Shown here: positions 11,690-22,080 of the stretch, piece after piece
Position numbering within the stretch: position 1 is the first letter of the stretch
Layout: the number at the start of each line of letters is the position of its first letter
Assembly (NCBI GenBank): GCA_020091685.1
Contig: CM034592.1
Coordinates: forward strand, 43,049,622-43,113,621
Reading direction: 5' to 3'
DNA from: Lutjanus erythropterus
Taxonomy: Eukaryota > Chordata > Actinopteri > Lutjaniformes > Lutjanidae
Length of the DNA stretch: 64,000 nt
Position numbers and translations under genes: made by a program
The notes under the pieces: generated by a model
The model's input: only the letters and a program-made list of their open reading frames with translations
What the model was told of the DNA's origin: nothing
Database searches by the model: none

Positions 11690-12550
11690 CACCACTTTAC
11701 GAAAATCTACATGGACAAATAGTCTAACAGTGTAAGGACAACATTTCTCAACACAGATCTGTCAGGAAATGAAGAGATTTCTCCAGCTACAATCCATAAC
11801 ATCAATAAAAGATTCAGTGAATCCTCAGAAACTCTTGCACAATGGAGTTAAGGTTGAAAACCAACATTGGATGCCTGTGACCTTCGACCCCTGAGGCAGC
11901 ATTGCATTAAAAACCCACATAACTGTATAAAGGATATTATTAAATGGGCTCAGGAAAACTTCAGAACGCTGTTGTCAGTGAACTACGTTTGTTGCCACAT
12001 TTACATGCAAATTAAGGCTCCACCATGCAAAGAGAGAGACATATATCAACAACAGCCAGAAACGCCGCCGACTTCTCTGGGGCCTGAGCTCATCTGAGAT
12101 GGACTGATGGAAAATGGAAATGTGTGCTGTGGCCCGACACGTCTACATGTTAAATTCTTCTTGGAAATCATGGACGCTGTCTTCTCTTGGCTAAAGAGAG
12201 AAATATTGTTAATAAGCGTTAATCAGTAGAAAGGTCACTATCTGTGATGGTATGAGGGTGTGTTAGTGTCCATGGCATGAATAATCTGTGAAGGTTCATT
12301 GATGCTGAAAGGCGCATACAGATTTTGGAGCAACATATGCTGCCATCCAGACAACTGCTTTTTCAGGAACGTCCCTGATTATTTCAGCAAGACAATCACA
12401 ACATACATTCTGCAGGTGTTACAACTGCATGGCCATGTAATAAAAGAGTTCGGCTACTAAACTGACCTGTCTGCAGTCCAGACCTGTCTCCCATTGAAAA
12501 TGTGCAAAATACAACAACAGAGCACTTTAAGTCGCATATCAAGCAAGAGC
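11690..12550 (+). pseudogene. Tc1/mariner transposase relic (DD34E)
   Basis: This is a broken DDE transposase. A helix-turn-helix-like N-terminal portion is recognisable from about 11730, and the frame at 11867-12097 is the longest intact piece. After a frameshift near 12100 three catalytic codons lie in one frame: GAC 12136-12138, GAC 12391-12393 (context CAGCAAGACAAT, Q-Q-D-N) and GAA 12496-12498 (context S-P-I-E-N). The spacing is 84 residues between the first two, and 34 between the second Asp and the Glu, the Tc1 signature. In-frame stops at 12151, 12463 (TGA, probably from TGG) and others show that it cannot be translated. It should have no function beyond a fossil record. Confidence 0.85.
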
Positions 12551-12708
12551 GTGAAAGAATTTTGCTTTCAAAACTTGTTTAATTACCGTCCTCAGGTCCC
12601 AAACATTTACCGAGTGTTAAAAGAAAAGATGATGTAACACAGTGGTAAACAAGTCCCTATCCCAACTTTTCAAAATTATCAAAATGATGTGAATGAATGT
12701 ATATTTCA

Positions 12709-12728
12709 AAAAAAAAAAAAAAAAAAAA
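12709..12728 (+). repeat. Poly(A) run
   Basis: A run of about 20 A within the right part of the dead Tc1/mariner element. It may mark a later insertion or slippage. Confidence 0.9.
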
Positions 12729-12808
12729 CCTGCAAAAATTTAATACAGGTCAAAATCTATTTGCAAATGTTCACATTATACTACATCCCAACTTTAAGCA
12801 GGTGTTGT

Positions 12809-13949
12809 CAGCTTTTCATTGTTCAGGCTTGCAAAAGCACTCTGGAATCAAGTTGATTGGAGTAAAACTACTTTAATTTTTCAATATATTAATTTGCTTC
12901 TGCTTAATGTTCAAAAAATATTCACAGATATCTAATGGAGGTTTCATGTGTAAAAACAAACTCCAACTGCAGCTACTGGGGATGTTTCTCCTGAGGTTTC
13001 CACCTGATTTGAAACACCACATCACTGCAATATTTTCTCTTTCTCAGTGTGCCCCTGCCAGTATGTGTGTGTATCATGTTTTATGTGCACATATGTATTC
13101 ATGCAGTAAAAAGACACTCATGCATTATGAAAAAGTCAGTGTTTGTACAGAGAGTTGGAATCAGTGTCACCATGCTGATTCGTGATGATAGGAGGAAATG
13201 TGAGGCTTTTCATTCCCCTCAGCTGTGGGTTTTTAAAACTCAGGGCTCACCCTATCTTTCTACAGTGAATGTTGAGTGCTTCTGAAATGAAAACCTTGAT
13301 ATTCAATCATTCAAGCATTGAAACTAAACTTTTATCATACTTTTTCCCACCATTTCCAACACAGGTATGTCCCCTAAAAACCAGAGGGGAAACTGGCTGA
13401 TTCCCATTGTGAACGCATGTACAATTTTGCCTGACTGACCAAATATTGAACCAAAATGAACCAAATATTGACCCCATAACTCTTAATGCTGGTGTCCTGG
13501 TACAAAGTGTTATGTTCTAGACTCACACAGCCTTTGTAACTCAAATTGGTGTCTGGGTGAAATCTGGGGCTTTTCCACCAAACACAGTCTTTAAATTTCT
13601 GATCAAATTGTCTAGAAGACAGAAAAATTAAGCTTTTAATTTGGAGGCAAGATTAATTTTAGATACATCCTCTGACAAATATGGGCCACTTATTATTCCA
13701 CTGACTGTCTTTAAGAAGTTGAGGCAGTCTTTGGTAATTTGTATGTCACGTCATCTATAGATATTTTTCATTTTGAAACATTGAACATTAATACTCATGG
13801 GTTTTTTCAATACACCGTAACTACCAAAGATATAAAAATCTCACTAATCTTGTGTTTTAATGACTTTGTTCATCATCTGTGATGTGCAAACATCAGTCTT
13901 CCACATAGTCAGAAAGTTGCAGTGTCCTGGTCATAGATAAGTTATCAAA
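12809..13949. other. No feature recognised
   Basis: AT-rich sequence. Two overlapping plus-strand open frames (12907-13285) have no recognisable product or splice context. Confidence 0.4.
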
Positions 13950-14166
13950 GTGAAGAGCACCACACAGCGCCTCTTCCTGCCAGGCTGCTGACAGCTCTGT
14001 CAGCCGAACACTCAGTCACACTGCCAGCATCTGATTCAAAAGTAGTTTAGCTGACTTCACTAACATTCAACACTGGAGCTGAGAGCATCAGAGCCAACGG
14101 ACATGATTACACTGTCCGGCCTCCTGCTCTCTTCTGTTTCCATCACCCTTTTTTATTTCCCTCAAG
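13950..14166 (+). CDS. Candidate first exon with signal peptide (partial gene)
   Basis: An ATG at 14103 (G at -3) opens a frame reading MITLSGLLLSSVSITLFYFP and then Q, a short N-region followed by a hydrophobic core as in a secretory signal peptide. It meets a consensus splice donor CAAG|GTCAGT with the exon ending at 14166. The 150 bp before the ATG is C-rich and unlike its AT-rich surroundings, as in a 5' UTR. Signal-peptide exons that end after one base of a codon are typical of immunoglobulin-superfamily and other secreted or membrane proteins, but no second exon can be recognised downstream. Reading through the donor, the frame stops at 14259-14261. It could be an orphan exon of a dead gene or a chance match. 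Confidence 0.35.
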
Positions 14167-14884
14167 GTCAGTTTTGTAATTTGGTCACTTTGAGACAAGG
14201 CTCGTTTGCAAAGTTTACAGCCAACTGTGCTGCTCCTTCTGTGTTGCTCTGGGTACAATGATGCAGCTAAAGCGAAAGTGCAGTGATTCGACTGACAAAA
14301 TGGTAGTTGACCTGGAGTCTTCTTGACTGAAAACTCGAATCATCAACTTTTAGGCTGCAGTCTAGCCTGGGAACCAGATTAATCTGCCAAGCTCATGTTT
14401 TCATTCGCTCTGGCAGATACATCTGGGTTTTCATTCAGACTTATTTCCACCAGCCTTGGATCCAGTCAGGTCAATCACAACCATTTATTTAATATGAGGT
14501 GGGATCTATATGATGATTTACAGCTCTAATTGGTTGTAGGTCTATCCGGTTGCATCCAGTCAGCAGGTAAATCATCTCAACACCTCAAGCTCCCAAAACT
14601 GAAATCAAACTGGCCAGTGCTGATCAAGTTCATTCCAGAATCTGGTTGTTAAGATTTACCTAATCCCAGTTTAATGTGTGTCAGAAAGAGAAGTGGGCCT
14701 ATGTAGGCTATCTTTGCAGAACAGCAACCTCCGTGGACTCAAATTCCAACTGATATAAGTCCCACCCCTTTTTTTCTGTGTGCTCCAATAACAGGAAGAG
14801 AGAAACTTGACTGAGGTACCAAGCTCGCTCAACTATCTCCTGTACTTGCTATGTGCTAGGCTAATCTATGATGAAAAGAAAAAC
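14167..14884. other. No feature recognised
   Basis: No exon continuing the signal-peptide frame was identified, and no repeat was recognised. Confidence 0.4.
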
Positions 14885-14919
14885 AAATTTTGGAGGTCAT
14901 TAAGTTACCTCCAAAATTT
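14885..14919. repeat. Perfect 13-bp-stem hairpin
   Basis: AAATTTTGGAGGT and its exact inverted copy are separated by 9 bp (CATTAAGTT). No T-run or other element follows. Confidence 0.85.
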
Positions 14920-14924
14920 TAATT

Positions 14925-15020
14925 AGCTAATGCTAGCAAAATGCTAGCTAACTAGCTAGCTAATCTACATCAATCATTCAGTAACTAGTTAGCCAAAGTT
15001 TTGCTAAAATTAGCTAGAGT
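14925..15020 (+). repeat. AGCTAG-rich low-complexity stretch
   Basis: Repeated GCTAGC/TAGCTA words (ATGCTAGCTAACTAGCTAGC), similar in wording to the larger array at 53.3-54.0 kb. Confidence 0.7.
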
Positions 15021-16003
15021 TATTAAGATATGGCCCTACATGCTGATTCTATGGTAAAGTAAAAGGTTGACCAAGGCACCAAGGTCACTCAGCTGTTATT
15101 GGAGCAAAGAGCAAAAAATGGTAAATGAAAAATCACAAGTTTAGAAAAGTCAAAAAGTCAGCAGATTGATTCAGTGAAGTCTACCTCACAGGCCTAAAGC
15201 TACTAAGCCATGGTCAAACCAGACCAAGCAAGACTGCAGGGCCAAGCTAGTAGTGATGTTTATATTTACCTCAGGTGCTGTACTGGCAATCAGCATGATG
15301 TTATTTACCCATTTGGAGCAGGTTTCCAATGTCACATTTCATTACCTGGCCTGTTTTGTGCCTTTCCTTTGCTGTGATCTGTTTTTTCTTTACCGACATA
15401 TTCAATTATCTCCCCTCTCTGTTGCGCTTTTGATGCTGATGTAGCCATTTAGCTATTTGTGGATGTCGTTCAGCCTCTTCAGCCTTTGTGAGCAGCTTTC
15501 AGCGGGCTGATGTAAATCTGCGGTGCTTTTGATGTGCATCCACTCATTTTTCCAGTCAACAGGTCTATCACCCACTTCAGTTGTTGTAAACAAGCCAGGG
15601 AACTAATTCTAACTCCACAGTAGCAGCCATGGCAAATTCATCCCCAACCCCACCTGCCAGATTCATTAATTTTTAACAAATGAGAAGACTGTTAGAGTGA
15701 AAATGGACTCCCAGATGACTGCTGTTTGCCGCCAATATGGCTGTTAGAGCAAGAACACACACCGGCCAGTGACAAATATTTACAGACATTTGTCTTGTGG
15801 TTAATATTAATCTCCCATTGTCATTGTAAATTGGCTCCTGCTGTTTTTGAGAGATGCCTGTACATTTCAGTTCCAAATGCAAAAAATGAGACAACTTTTT
15901 CCAACCACAAACATATGTGGACGGAGCAAAAAAGTGGAATAGGATGTATAAAATACTGGTGGAGGGAGGAGGAGAGAGCTAACTTCAAATCTAATAACTA
16001 GAG
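15021..16003. other. No feature recognised
   Basis: Ordinary sequence. Open frames of 63-91 codons at 15253-16001 lack coding character. Confidence 0.4.
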
Positions 16004-16158
16004 TTAAAGGTGGACTAAATGATTCTGGAGAAAGACAGTTGATTGTTGAGTCTCGTTCCCTGGTCTGTCCGAGCCACAAACCCAAAGCATATGTGGCGAC
16101 CTGGGAATGAGACTCAACAATCAATTATGTCTCTCCAGAATCACTTAATCCACCTTTA
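16004..16158. mobile_element. Fold-back MITE, 57-bp arms
   Basis: Arm 1 (16004-16060, starting TTAAAGGTGGACTAAATGAT) and arm 2 (16103-16158) are inverted copies with about eight mismatches, including a short register slip. The 42-bp centre itself holds a GCCACA/TGTGGC stem, so the whole can fold into one long hairpin. Diverged pieces of the same arm occur near 22050-22080 and 29978-30082, so it is a dispersed family. No target duplication is obvious. Confidence 0.8.
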
Positions 16159-16949
16159 ATTTCAAAGTCAGTTTTTTTTATGTAACCTTCCTAACAGTAC
16201 ATTAGCAGTTCTTGTTGCATTGTCCTGCACTTCGGAATTAGGGATCACTGACTTTTAAAGCTACTATGTTTTTGATTTTAGAGGCCTCTGTGGACAAAAG
16301 CAATAGTGTTTTCACAGTAATAGCCACAAAAAATATCGTCAAAAATACAGTTATCTAAATAAAAATATCCTCCATCTTTTTAACTAGCTGTAACTTTGAC
16401 TAAGAGTAACTCGTGGATATCTCCTAAAAGTATATAAGTCATATAGAGGCATCAGTAATAAATAGAGACCATTTCATAACTAGTTAAAAAGTTGTTGTAG
16501 TGTATTTAAAGTTAAATGTAAAGTTAAACAGCTCATGCAACAAGCTTTGCCTAATTCAGCTGGTCAGTGATGCCTACATAGGAAATCACTGACACCAAAA
16601 AAACAAAACAAAACACAAGGTTGTCATTAGTCACTTCCTGTGAAGTGACTGTTGTTCATATCTGAAATTAAACTGCCACTTGGCTGGAAACAAAAGTTAG
16701 TATATATTGTCTTGAGGAGTCTGCTGCAGTGATTTATGCGGAACAAAATCAATGGGAGATTCCATATAATACAGTTTATTCTGCTGTTTTTGATATGCTG
16801 CAGGATATCTTAGAGGTTAAATGCAAAGGTCACACTGTGCCAGTTAAATGCCTTTCTGTAGCACCCTGAACATGCCTGAATCTGAAATGTACTGTAGTGT
16901 TTGTTTATCTACAGCTCCAATAAAGGTGACGGTTTGACTGTCAGAGCAG
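16159..16949. other. Mostly featureless; small hairpin at 16629-16650
   Basis: AGTCACTTC and GAAGTGACT pair perfectly around a four-base loop at 16629-16650. Nothing else is recognised. Confidence 0.6.
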
Positions 16950-17210
16950 GATTTTGGCTGCCGGCTGATGGTAATTTCCCACCTCTATCACACATCTCGT
17001 TTGCATTATTATTTGCCGGCTGCTGCAGACTTTCAGCTGGAGTTTCACTGTGGAATTGATAATTTCAGTGCGTGGGGCACAATTACAAGATGCAGATTTG
17101 AGATGAAAATTGGCCCTCTTGGAAATAATGCAGTGGTTCAGCAGCTTCGGGGTATATTTAGGTTCCAGAACACACATGCGCCAAGCAAGTCTGAAAGGTT
17201 TTGACAGTAC
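16950..17210. other. Possible conserved non-coding element
   Basis: Balanced, repeat-free sequence with homeodomain-like words (GCATTATTATTTGC, TGATAATTTC). Overlapping open frames on both strands (16941-17279 minus, 16968-17204 plus) have no domain. The call rests on sequence texture only and needs alignment to other fish. Confidence 0.2.
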
Positions 17211-17744
17211 CAGTGGCTTGGAGGACAGCTTACACAGTACTTTCAAATCAAGATCCTTCTGAAGTAATAAGTCGTACATTTTGCATATTGGAGTTTCTCA
17301 ACGGATGCAATCAGAGATCTTTGGGGGCCACTGGAAGGAATATTTTTGAAAGAGTGTGAGAGAGAGAGCTGAGGTGTTCTTGGGGGACATTTGCTTAAGG
17401 CGACTTTACACTTAAGATCCACATTAATATGAGCTGAAACTTGCAACTACTTGCAAAAGAAAAAATTGCAAGTTTATACTTATGAAACTAGACGAGATGG
17501 TGTATCGTTTCCAGCAACAACTCTTTATTTCACTGTCTGTCAGCTTTTAGTAGCTGGATAGTTTGTAGCACAGTTACATGCTACCTTCACCGCAATGGGA
17601 CGTCAATTATATATCAATATGAATTTTCTCCAGCGTGGTGTTTACTGTATCAGCTCAGGAAAGGGTTCCTTCATTTCTCCAGAGATTACACCAAGAACAC
17701 AATTTTATACCTGTGGTTTACAAATTTACAAGAGCAAAATTTAT

Positions 17745-18392
17745 CTATTGGACTTGACAAACTCAAAAACAACTTGCAACTTGACATGACTAACACCAAT
17801 GACTCATGACTTCACTTGAACTTGACTTGAAAATACCAGAAAATTTCCCCCAAGCCTGCGGATTAAGATGTTTGTTATTTAAAAAGTGTGAATCCATGAG
17901 TCAATTTATTTCCCTTAATTTCCTGAATCGATGAAAAGAGACAGAAAAAGACTATTCATTCTCAGCAAGGTGACACTTCATTACCCAGATCCACTTTTTG
18001 GCTGCTGTCTGAACTAATCCAACAGCATCCAATCAAGCTGCAGGAGAGAACCTTGAAGAACTAATGTTCTGTTACTGAGCTCCAGTTGTAAAAAGTAATA
18101 CTGTAGACAATTTTGTTGACTTTTGGTGGTCAACAAAAATGAAGCACAGTTGTATGGGTCAAAAATTACAGAGAGAAATGCAAATTCCCCCTTTGTTTGA
18201 CACAAGTTGCACAAAGAATGGCTAGTTGAACCTAATTAATATACTAAGCGAGCTAATGCTTACCTAACATTAGTTTAATAGCTAAGTGATCTTGTAATCA
18301 AAGAGACTGGAAACCTAGGATTACATTATGTCATGTTTAGGACTTGAAACTCAAAGTTTAGGGCCTAGAACTTGACTTGGGACTGGTAAAAC
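17745..18392 (+). repeat. Degenerate ACTTG repeat patches
   Basis: ACTTGAC-type words cluster at 17750-17832 and 18335-18390, with unique sequence between. A third patch flanks the hAT MITE at 19303-19628. Confidence 0.7.
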
Positions 18393-18869
18393 AATGGCTT
18401 GGTTCCTCTCCTGCAACTTAGTTTATAGCATCCATGCACTCACTTCTGTGTAACACCATTCTAAAACCTGTCACCTGACCTGAGTCACAGCGAAGCCATC
18501 AGCCGACTTGATTCCAGCTGAGACAGGGGAGTTTTCACTGCTGCAACTTTCCTCTGCAGTGTCCTAAAACAGAAGACCAGGCTGCTTCTTCCTGTTTACC
18601 CAACAACATGTCTTGTTGAGCAGGGATGCAGCCAGGTCTCCACATGCATGCACATCCAAGTACCTCAAATGCACAGGCTCAGGTGCACTAAATCCCTGCT
18701 CTGATTTCTCAGCATCCCACAGTGAAGAAACTGGCAGAGAACCACAAGACAACAACCAAACAATTTAGCTTGTATCCCTCAAAGTTCAAATCAGTAGACC
18801 TATAAAATAAGATACCCTACATAATCCTCTGTTCTTTTTCCAGTAGCCTCAGACTCTTTCGCTGGTAGG
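18393..18869. other. No feature recognised
   Basis: Ordinary sequence. The minus-strand frame at 18564-18755 has no recognisable product. Confidence 0.4.
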
Positions 18870-19145
18870 CTGCTTTTGTTTTCCATTGGAACAATTAATA
18901 AGAATGTTTCCTGTTTGGCATTTCTGATCGGCTGCCGTTTGTGATCAATTACGTGACCCAATTAAAGTCTGAATGTCAGATTTATGCCATTTACCATTGC
19001 ATTGGTGTAGCACTCATAAATACAATTTATATTCACAAAGCTTTTTCACTCCCTGGGAAACTAATGATGATGATATGTCCAGTTAAATTAAACGTGTTAC
19101 TTTGCATTCAGCGGTGTGCATTTTTAATGATATAACACAGAATAA
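18870..19145. other. Possible conserved non-coding element
   Basis: Repeat-free sequence containing several AATTA cores (ACAATTAATAAG, GATCAATTACGTGACCCAAT) close together, a texture typical of developmental enhancers. This is an impression from sequence only. Confidence 0.2.
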
Positions 19146-19310
19146 TAAACTACATTAATATTCAGGGAAGACAATTAGCCTACATTTTATTTGATGCATA
19201 CTTATGAATATTACATTACATTTCTGCCAAATAATATTATAAAGAGAAAGTTAGACCTGTTGTACCTTGAAATGTCTTCCGTTATGATTTGGGGCTATAC
19301 ATGACTTGAC

Positions 19311-19609
19311 TAGGGCTGCAACCAATGATTATTTTCATTGTCGATTATTTTCTCAATTGATTGATTAGTTATTTGTGAAACACTGAGTCATATTTTTCAC
19401 CATTTTCTAACATTTTACAGACCTAAGCCCGAGATGACGTCCACAAATGTCTTGTTTTGACCACAAAATAAAGATATTTGGTGTAAAGAAACTAGAACAT
19501 GTTCACATCTAAGAATTTCTTAAAAAATGAATCAAACCAATTAACTGATTATAGCTCACCATTAATTTAATAATCAATTAATAATTAAATAATTATCCTT
19601 GCAGCTCTA
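19311..19609. mobile_element. hAT MITE with exact 8-bp target duplication
   Basis: A 299-bp element with ends TAGGGCTGCAACC and CCTTGCAGCTCTA, flanked on both sides by GACTTGAC (19303-19310 and 19610-19617). Internal words such as GATTATTTTCATTGTCGATT are typical of a very common teleost hAT-derived non-autonomous element. It sits inside an ACTTG repeat, so the duplication could partly reflect the repeat, but an exact 8-bp match at the right register supports hAT integration. There is no coding capacity. Confidence 0.9.
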
Positions 19610-19617
19610 GACTTGAC

Positions 19618-20515
19618 TTGACTTGACTTATATTCTAAATTTAGATGCCCCTAAATCTTACATACTGGACCTTTAACTAAATCTCTCAGTTTGCTTTGTT
19701 TGAACTGATAATTAGTTTTATTGTTGTATATGCTGGATTTGCTAAACCTTTGTCACTACATAATTTATGTGGGATTTATAGTATGCTTACATGTCATTAT
19801 ATATACATTGGATTTTAGATACCCTTTCCAAATTAACTCAGTGCATTGTGTCATGAATTTGCTTGTTTGGTTTCCAAAATACACAACTTGTTTCCCTCAA
19901 CTTGCAGCATGTTAACACTTGTGCACCTTGCTTCCTGCACATATGAACTTTTATTATAGTCATTTTACCCCCGATTGCATGTGCAGCTCGCTTTCTACAG
20001 AATCTGTGCCTCACCCCGGCTTTCAAGCAGTTCACCTCAGGTAAATTTGAATTTTTGCTGCGGGGCACATCCACTGTGCTTATTCAAATTTAGCACAGGA
20101 TGGTGGTTTGTGGCTTTATCACCATTCATTTGTGGCACAGAGCCATTTTGGGAGAAGAGAATATCATGCTTTGAGACAGCGACCATGTAATGGTCCAGCC
20201 AGGTCTCAAGGCAATGTCCTTATAATGTCCATAATTTCCCCATATTTCACTCTAGCCAGTAATTCCCCTCTTTGTGCACCTAAAAGATATTCAACACTTA
20301 CACACAGATATAAGCACACACACATCCATTGTTCAGAGACAATAGGCAAAGAGCTCCATGCTTTTGTCCTCTGGGATCACTGTAGCTTGTTTCTATCACC
20401 ACTTTTGAGGAGGAAAAGTGCCATAAGGCCTGCAGTTAACAAGGAAGATTGAATTGTACCAACCACAGGTGTGTACATTTGATTGATTGGCCAATGTCTT
20501 GTGCCAACATTCCAT
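19618..20515. other. No feature recognised
   Basis: Begins with the end of the ACTTG patch, then ordinary sequence. Overlapping open frames at 19721-20452 look like chance. Confidence 0.4.
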
Positions 20516-20680
20516 GTATTTATTTGATTATACTGTTTTGGTCTGTCTGACCTTCATCAGGTATATGGGCAGCATCACACCACTTCCATACACACATACA
20601 CATAGGAGCTGCCTCAATAATCCAATCATCCAATCAGAGGACTACAGAGATGGGTTTGACTGATGAGCTCCAATGTGTTT

Positions 20681-20738
<58 letters not shown>

Positions 20739-20806
20739 GTGTTGTGATGCCGCCCATATACCAAATGAAAGTTGGACAGACCAAAACGGTGTTATCAAAT
20801 AAATAC
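20516..20806. mobile_element. Divergent pair of retroelement-like tails around (AT)n
   Basis: The left arm (20516-20579, read on minus) and the right arm (20741-20806, read on plus) are about 65-bp copies of one sequence, facing outward from a centre holding 105 bp of unique sequence and an (AT)n run. The left arm on minus carries CTGATGAA-GGTC-AGACA-GACC-AAAAC, which resembles a hammerhead ribozyme core with a 4-bp stem II, although the expected GAAA is AAAA. The right arm is more decayed there. Similar core words occur in terminal regions of Penelope-like elements. Assignment to that class is inference. Confidence 0.6.
20685..20734. repeat. (AT)n microsatellite
   Basis: About 25 uninterrupted AT units in the centre of the inverted pair, a possible cruciform. 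The open frames across it are artefacts. Confidence 0.97.
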
Positions 20807-22049
20807 TTCAGCAGGAAGCGAGGCAGCATACAGGAGGTATTACTCATTTTTTTCAAGTTGCACCCTCCTCCAACGCACCTGTCACACATTCAAGATTTTC
20901 TTTTTCCCAAAGATTCCGAGTAATAAAATGCCTCTAAAACAACAAGCCCACCTTGCAAAGCCACAACTGTCCAATTAAACCACTCCTAATGAGAATGCTT
21001 TCCAGGGTTGGGATCAGAACCAATCCAGTGCCGACATCGGGTGGATTGATGGCACGGATCCACACTTTAGTCTGATGAACACAGAAGAATCAAGACAGCC
21101 AACATTCTGAGGGGAAACTGTGCTTCAATGTACAATACAATTTAATTAGCTCATGCCAGCCAACAGCCAAAAAGAAAACTCCAGACAACAGAAGCCCACT
21201 TCTATCCAGAGACGCGTTAAACTTACAGCATACAACGTGAAGGCTAAAGAGATTACAGAAAAGTTGCTCAATTTATGACAAACCACAATCTGTCATGGAA
21301 AATATTGGATTTCACACCCGGTATTGGTATCATTGTATGTTGCGATGGAAGAGCAGTGCTGAGGTTTCACTTCTTTGCAGCTTTTTGTCCTTCCCTCCTA
21401 CTACTACTGGCACAGCTCTGACTCCAAATTCATAGTTTAATTTCAGTTTCTCAGCATATTTCAGAATGGTTGCAACAGCAGGAACACTGGTAAACAACTG
21501 TGCATTTTTGGGCTAATATTGATGCAAGCATTGCACCTTTAAAACTCTCTTGCCTCTGGTGTAATCGTATCCCTTTCAGAGGTTTTGTAATCCAGCCATT
21601 AAGTGCGATCTCTTTTTTGGAGACGTGGTAAAATAGATGCATTATTATAAATCCAACATGGATGTGTTCTTTCATAATTTATCCATTTCTTCCCTCATTA
21701 AAACAGTTGTTGTAGTTAGCATGTTTTTATGCTCCACTGGCAATCCCAGCATGCCTTGGGTTGAGTCTGTCGACCAATCAGAGGCCATGTTACTGGCTTG
21801 CATATGATAGTGCTGATCCTTATGTGTATTAATAGATCCACAAGCTGATCTCAACGTGAGACCGACCCTTCAAAATATAATGACCTCAACTCCACGGTAG
21901 GCATCATGTGACTGCAATATTGTGGTAATGCAGTAATGCAGCAATCCAGTTATCGTCACAACCCATACTTGCATATTTGGAAAAAGATTGCTGACTGATG
22001 AGTATCACTGAGTTCGTCAAACACCAGCAAAGTCTTGATATTTGATGAC
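20807..22049. other. No feature recognised
   Basis: Ordinary sequence without repeats of note. Confidence 0.4.
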
Positions 22050-22080
22050 TTGGGAATGATGCTCAACACTCAACAATTTT
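22050..22080. repeat. Short fragment of the 16.0-kb fold-back family
   Basis: TGGGAATGATGCTCAACACT and the following bases match arm 2 of the element at 16004-16158 with several changes. Confidence 0.45.

Larger units (their letters stand above)
11384..12808 (+). mobile_element. Degenerate Tc1/mariner-superfamily DNA transposon
   Basis: The left end (ACAACCCCGTATTCCA ... TTTGCAAATCC ... TATTCAATTGAATACAG) and the right end (ATTTGCAAAT..., ending ..GGTGTTGT near 12808) form degraded long terminal inverted repeats around a dead transposase reading left to right. The interior is interrupted by an A-run at 12709-12728. A clear TA target duplication is not preserved. The organisation matches a family common in teleosts with inverted ends of roughly 200 bp. 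This copy is old, with many stops and frameshifts. Confidence 0.85.
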
